A stretch of 6,235 nucleotides of DNA from contig SPBW01000125.1 of the NCBI GenBank assembly GCA_004525685.1, positions 1 through 6,235 of the forward strand, read 5' to 3'. Below the pieces are notes generated by a model. The model was given only the letters and a program-made list of their open reading frames with translations, was not told where the DNA came from and searched no databases. This document shows positions 5,997 to 6,235 of this stretch, piece after piece (within the stretch, counting starts at the first letter, position 1; each line of letters opens with the position of its first letter). Origin of the DNA: Candidatus Atribacteria bacterium (GTDB lineage: Bacteria; Bipolaricaulota; Bipolaricaulia; UBA7950; UBA9294). The position numbers and the translations under genes were made by a program.

Positions 5997-6235
5997 GTAC
6001 ATTCTCTGGGGGCGCAGGCATGATCTCCGTGCCGGCGCCCCCTTTTGAGAGATGCTGGCCTGTCTGATACTTGCCCCCCGCGAGTTTCACAGCACGGCAC
6101 ATCAAGCGCAGCAATGACAATGGGTGCGTCCAGCTGACCATGCCGGACTGTCTCTGCGTACTCGGGATACACACCGCCTGCGATGAGAATCGTGTCTCCG
6201 GGATAGGCTTCGTCGAGCGCGCGCTGTATCGTGCG
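5993..6235 (-). CDS. Beta-helix (pectate lyase/NosD-like) protein, partial and possibly truncated
   Basis: An open minus-strand frame enters from the right edge, so its start is outside the window, and ends at TAG 5995-5993 after 80 codons. The first 43 residues match the opening coil of right-handed parallel beta-helix proteins: TIQRALDEA at 2-10, PGDTILIAGGVYPE at 12-25, then TVRHGQLDAPIVIAA at 29-43. Such proteins (pectate lyase-like, NosD/CASH, DUF1565-like) bind or cleave polysaccharides and normally continue for 150 or more residues of further coils. Here the rest (44-80) is Arg/Cys-rich, shows no beta-helix pattern, and reads backwards through the terminator of the convergent PPC gene; the two stop codons overlap in one CTAG. 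The domain assignment is good for the first part. Whether the gene is intact is doubtful: it may be a 3'-truncated remnant or carry a frameshift. Confidence 0.55.
   Translation of the reverse strand, partial: RTIQRALDEAYPGDTILIAGGVYPEYAETVRHGQLDAPIVIAALDVPCCETRGGQVSDRPASLKRGRRHGDHACAPRECT
6008..6046 (+). terminator. Intrinsic terminator after the PPC-repeat gene
   Basis: GC-rich stem GGGGGCGC (6008-6015) pairs with GCGCCCCC (6035-6042). After one mismatch the stem continues for 4 bp, GGCA (6017-6020) with TGCC (6030-6033), closing a 9-nt loop. TTTT follows at once (6043-6046). It begins 12 nt past the TAG at 5994-5996, so it terminates the three-gene plus-strand run. Confidence 0.85.

Noticed and set aside
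1..6235. CRISPR array, tRNA, rRNA, transposase, integrase or toxin-antitoxin genes
   Set aside because: No regularly spaced direct repeats, no cloverleaf-like sequence and no such protein motifs were seen on either strand.

Overview
The window looks like chromosomal DNA from an uncultured, probably diderm (Gram-negative type) bacterium. It is moderately GC-rich, codes on both strands, and uses ATG starts behind AGGAG- or GGGGG-type ribosome binding sites. The diderm guess rests on a lipoprotein with a clean lipobox, a beta-rich exported protein that could be an outer-membrane barrel, and several secreted domains. I cannot place it in a phylum: there is no rRNA, tRNA or recognisable housekeeping gene here.

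Left half (1-2891, all minus strand, listed in transcription order from right to left). First is a secreted single-Cache-domain protein (2891-2202), followed by an 18-bp perfect inverted repeat. Next is a short lipoprotein with two PKD domains (2059-1454), followed by a 10-bp perfect inverted repeat. Then comes a membrane-embedded M28-family zinc aminopeptidase-like protein (1375-197). Last is the first 28 codons of another exported protein (85-1, running off the window), with its own plausible sigma70-type promoter.

Right half (3014-5996, plus strand). A tightly packed three-gene run diverges from the Cache gene across a 122-bp intergenic region. It holds a 299-aa beta-rich exported protein, a 148-aa glycine-rich hydrophobic membrane protein, and a 515-aa secreted protein made only of four PPC-like (bacterial pre-peptidase C-terminal) repeats. 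The run ends at a textbook intrinsic terminator (6008-6046). The right edge (6235-5993, minus strand) holds a convergent fragment that looks like the first coil of a right-handed beta-helix (pectate-lyase/NosD-like) protein. It loses resemblance to that fold and stops inside the neighbour's terminator, so it may be a truncated gene.

Every product is predicted to be exported or membrane-bound. A common theme of envelope or extracellular binding and degradation is reasonable (Cache ligand binding, PKD and PPC binding modules, peptidase, beta-helix), but no specific pathway can be named. No CRISPR array, transposase, phage gene or RNA gene was seen. The most notable points are the two hydrophobic hairpins interrupting the peptidase, the soluble Cache protein with no signalling domain, the PPC-only protein in an otherwise unrecognised operon, the two intergenic hairpins, and the truncated beta-helix fragment.
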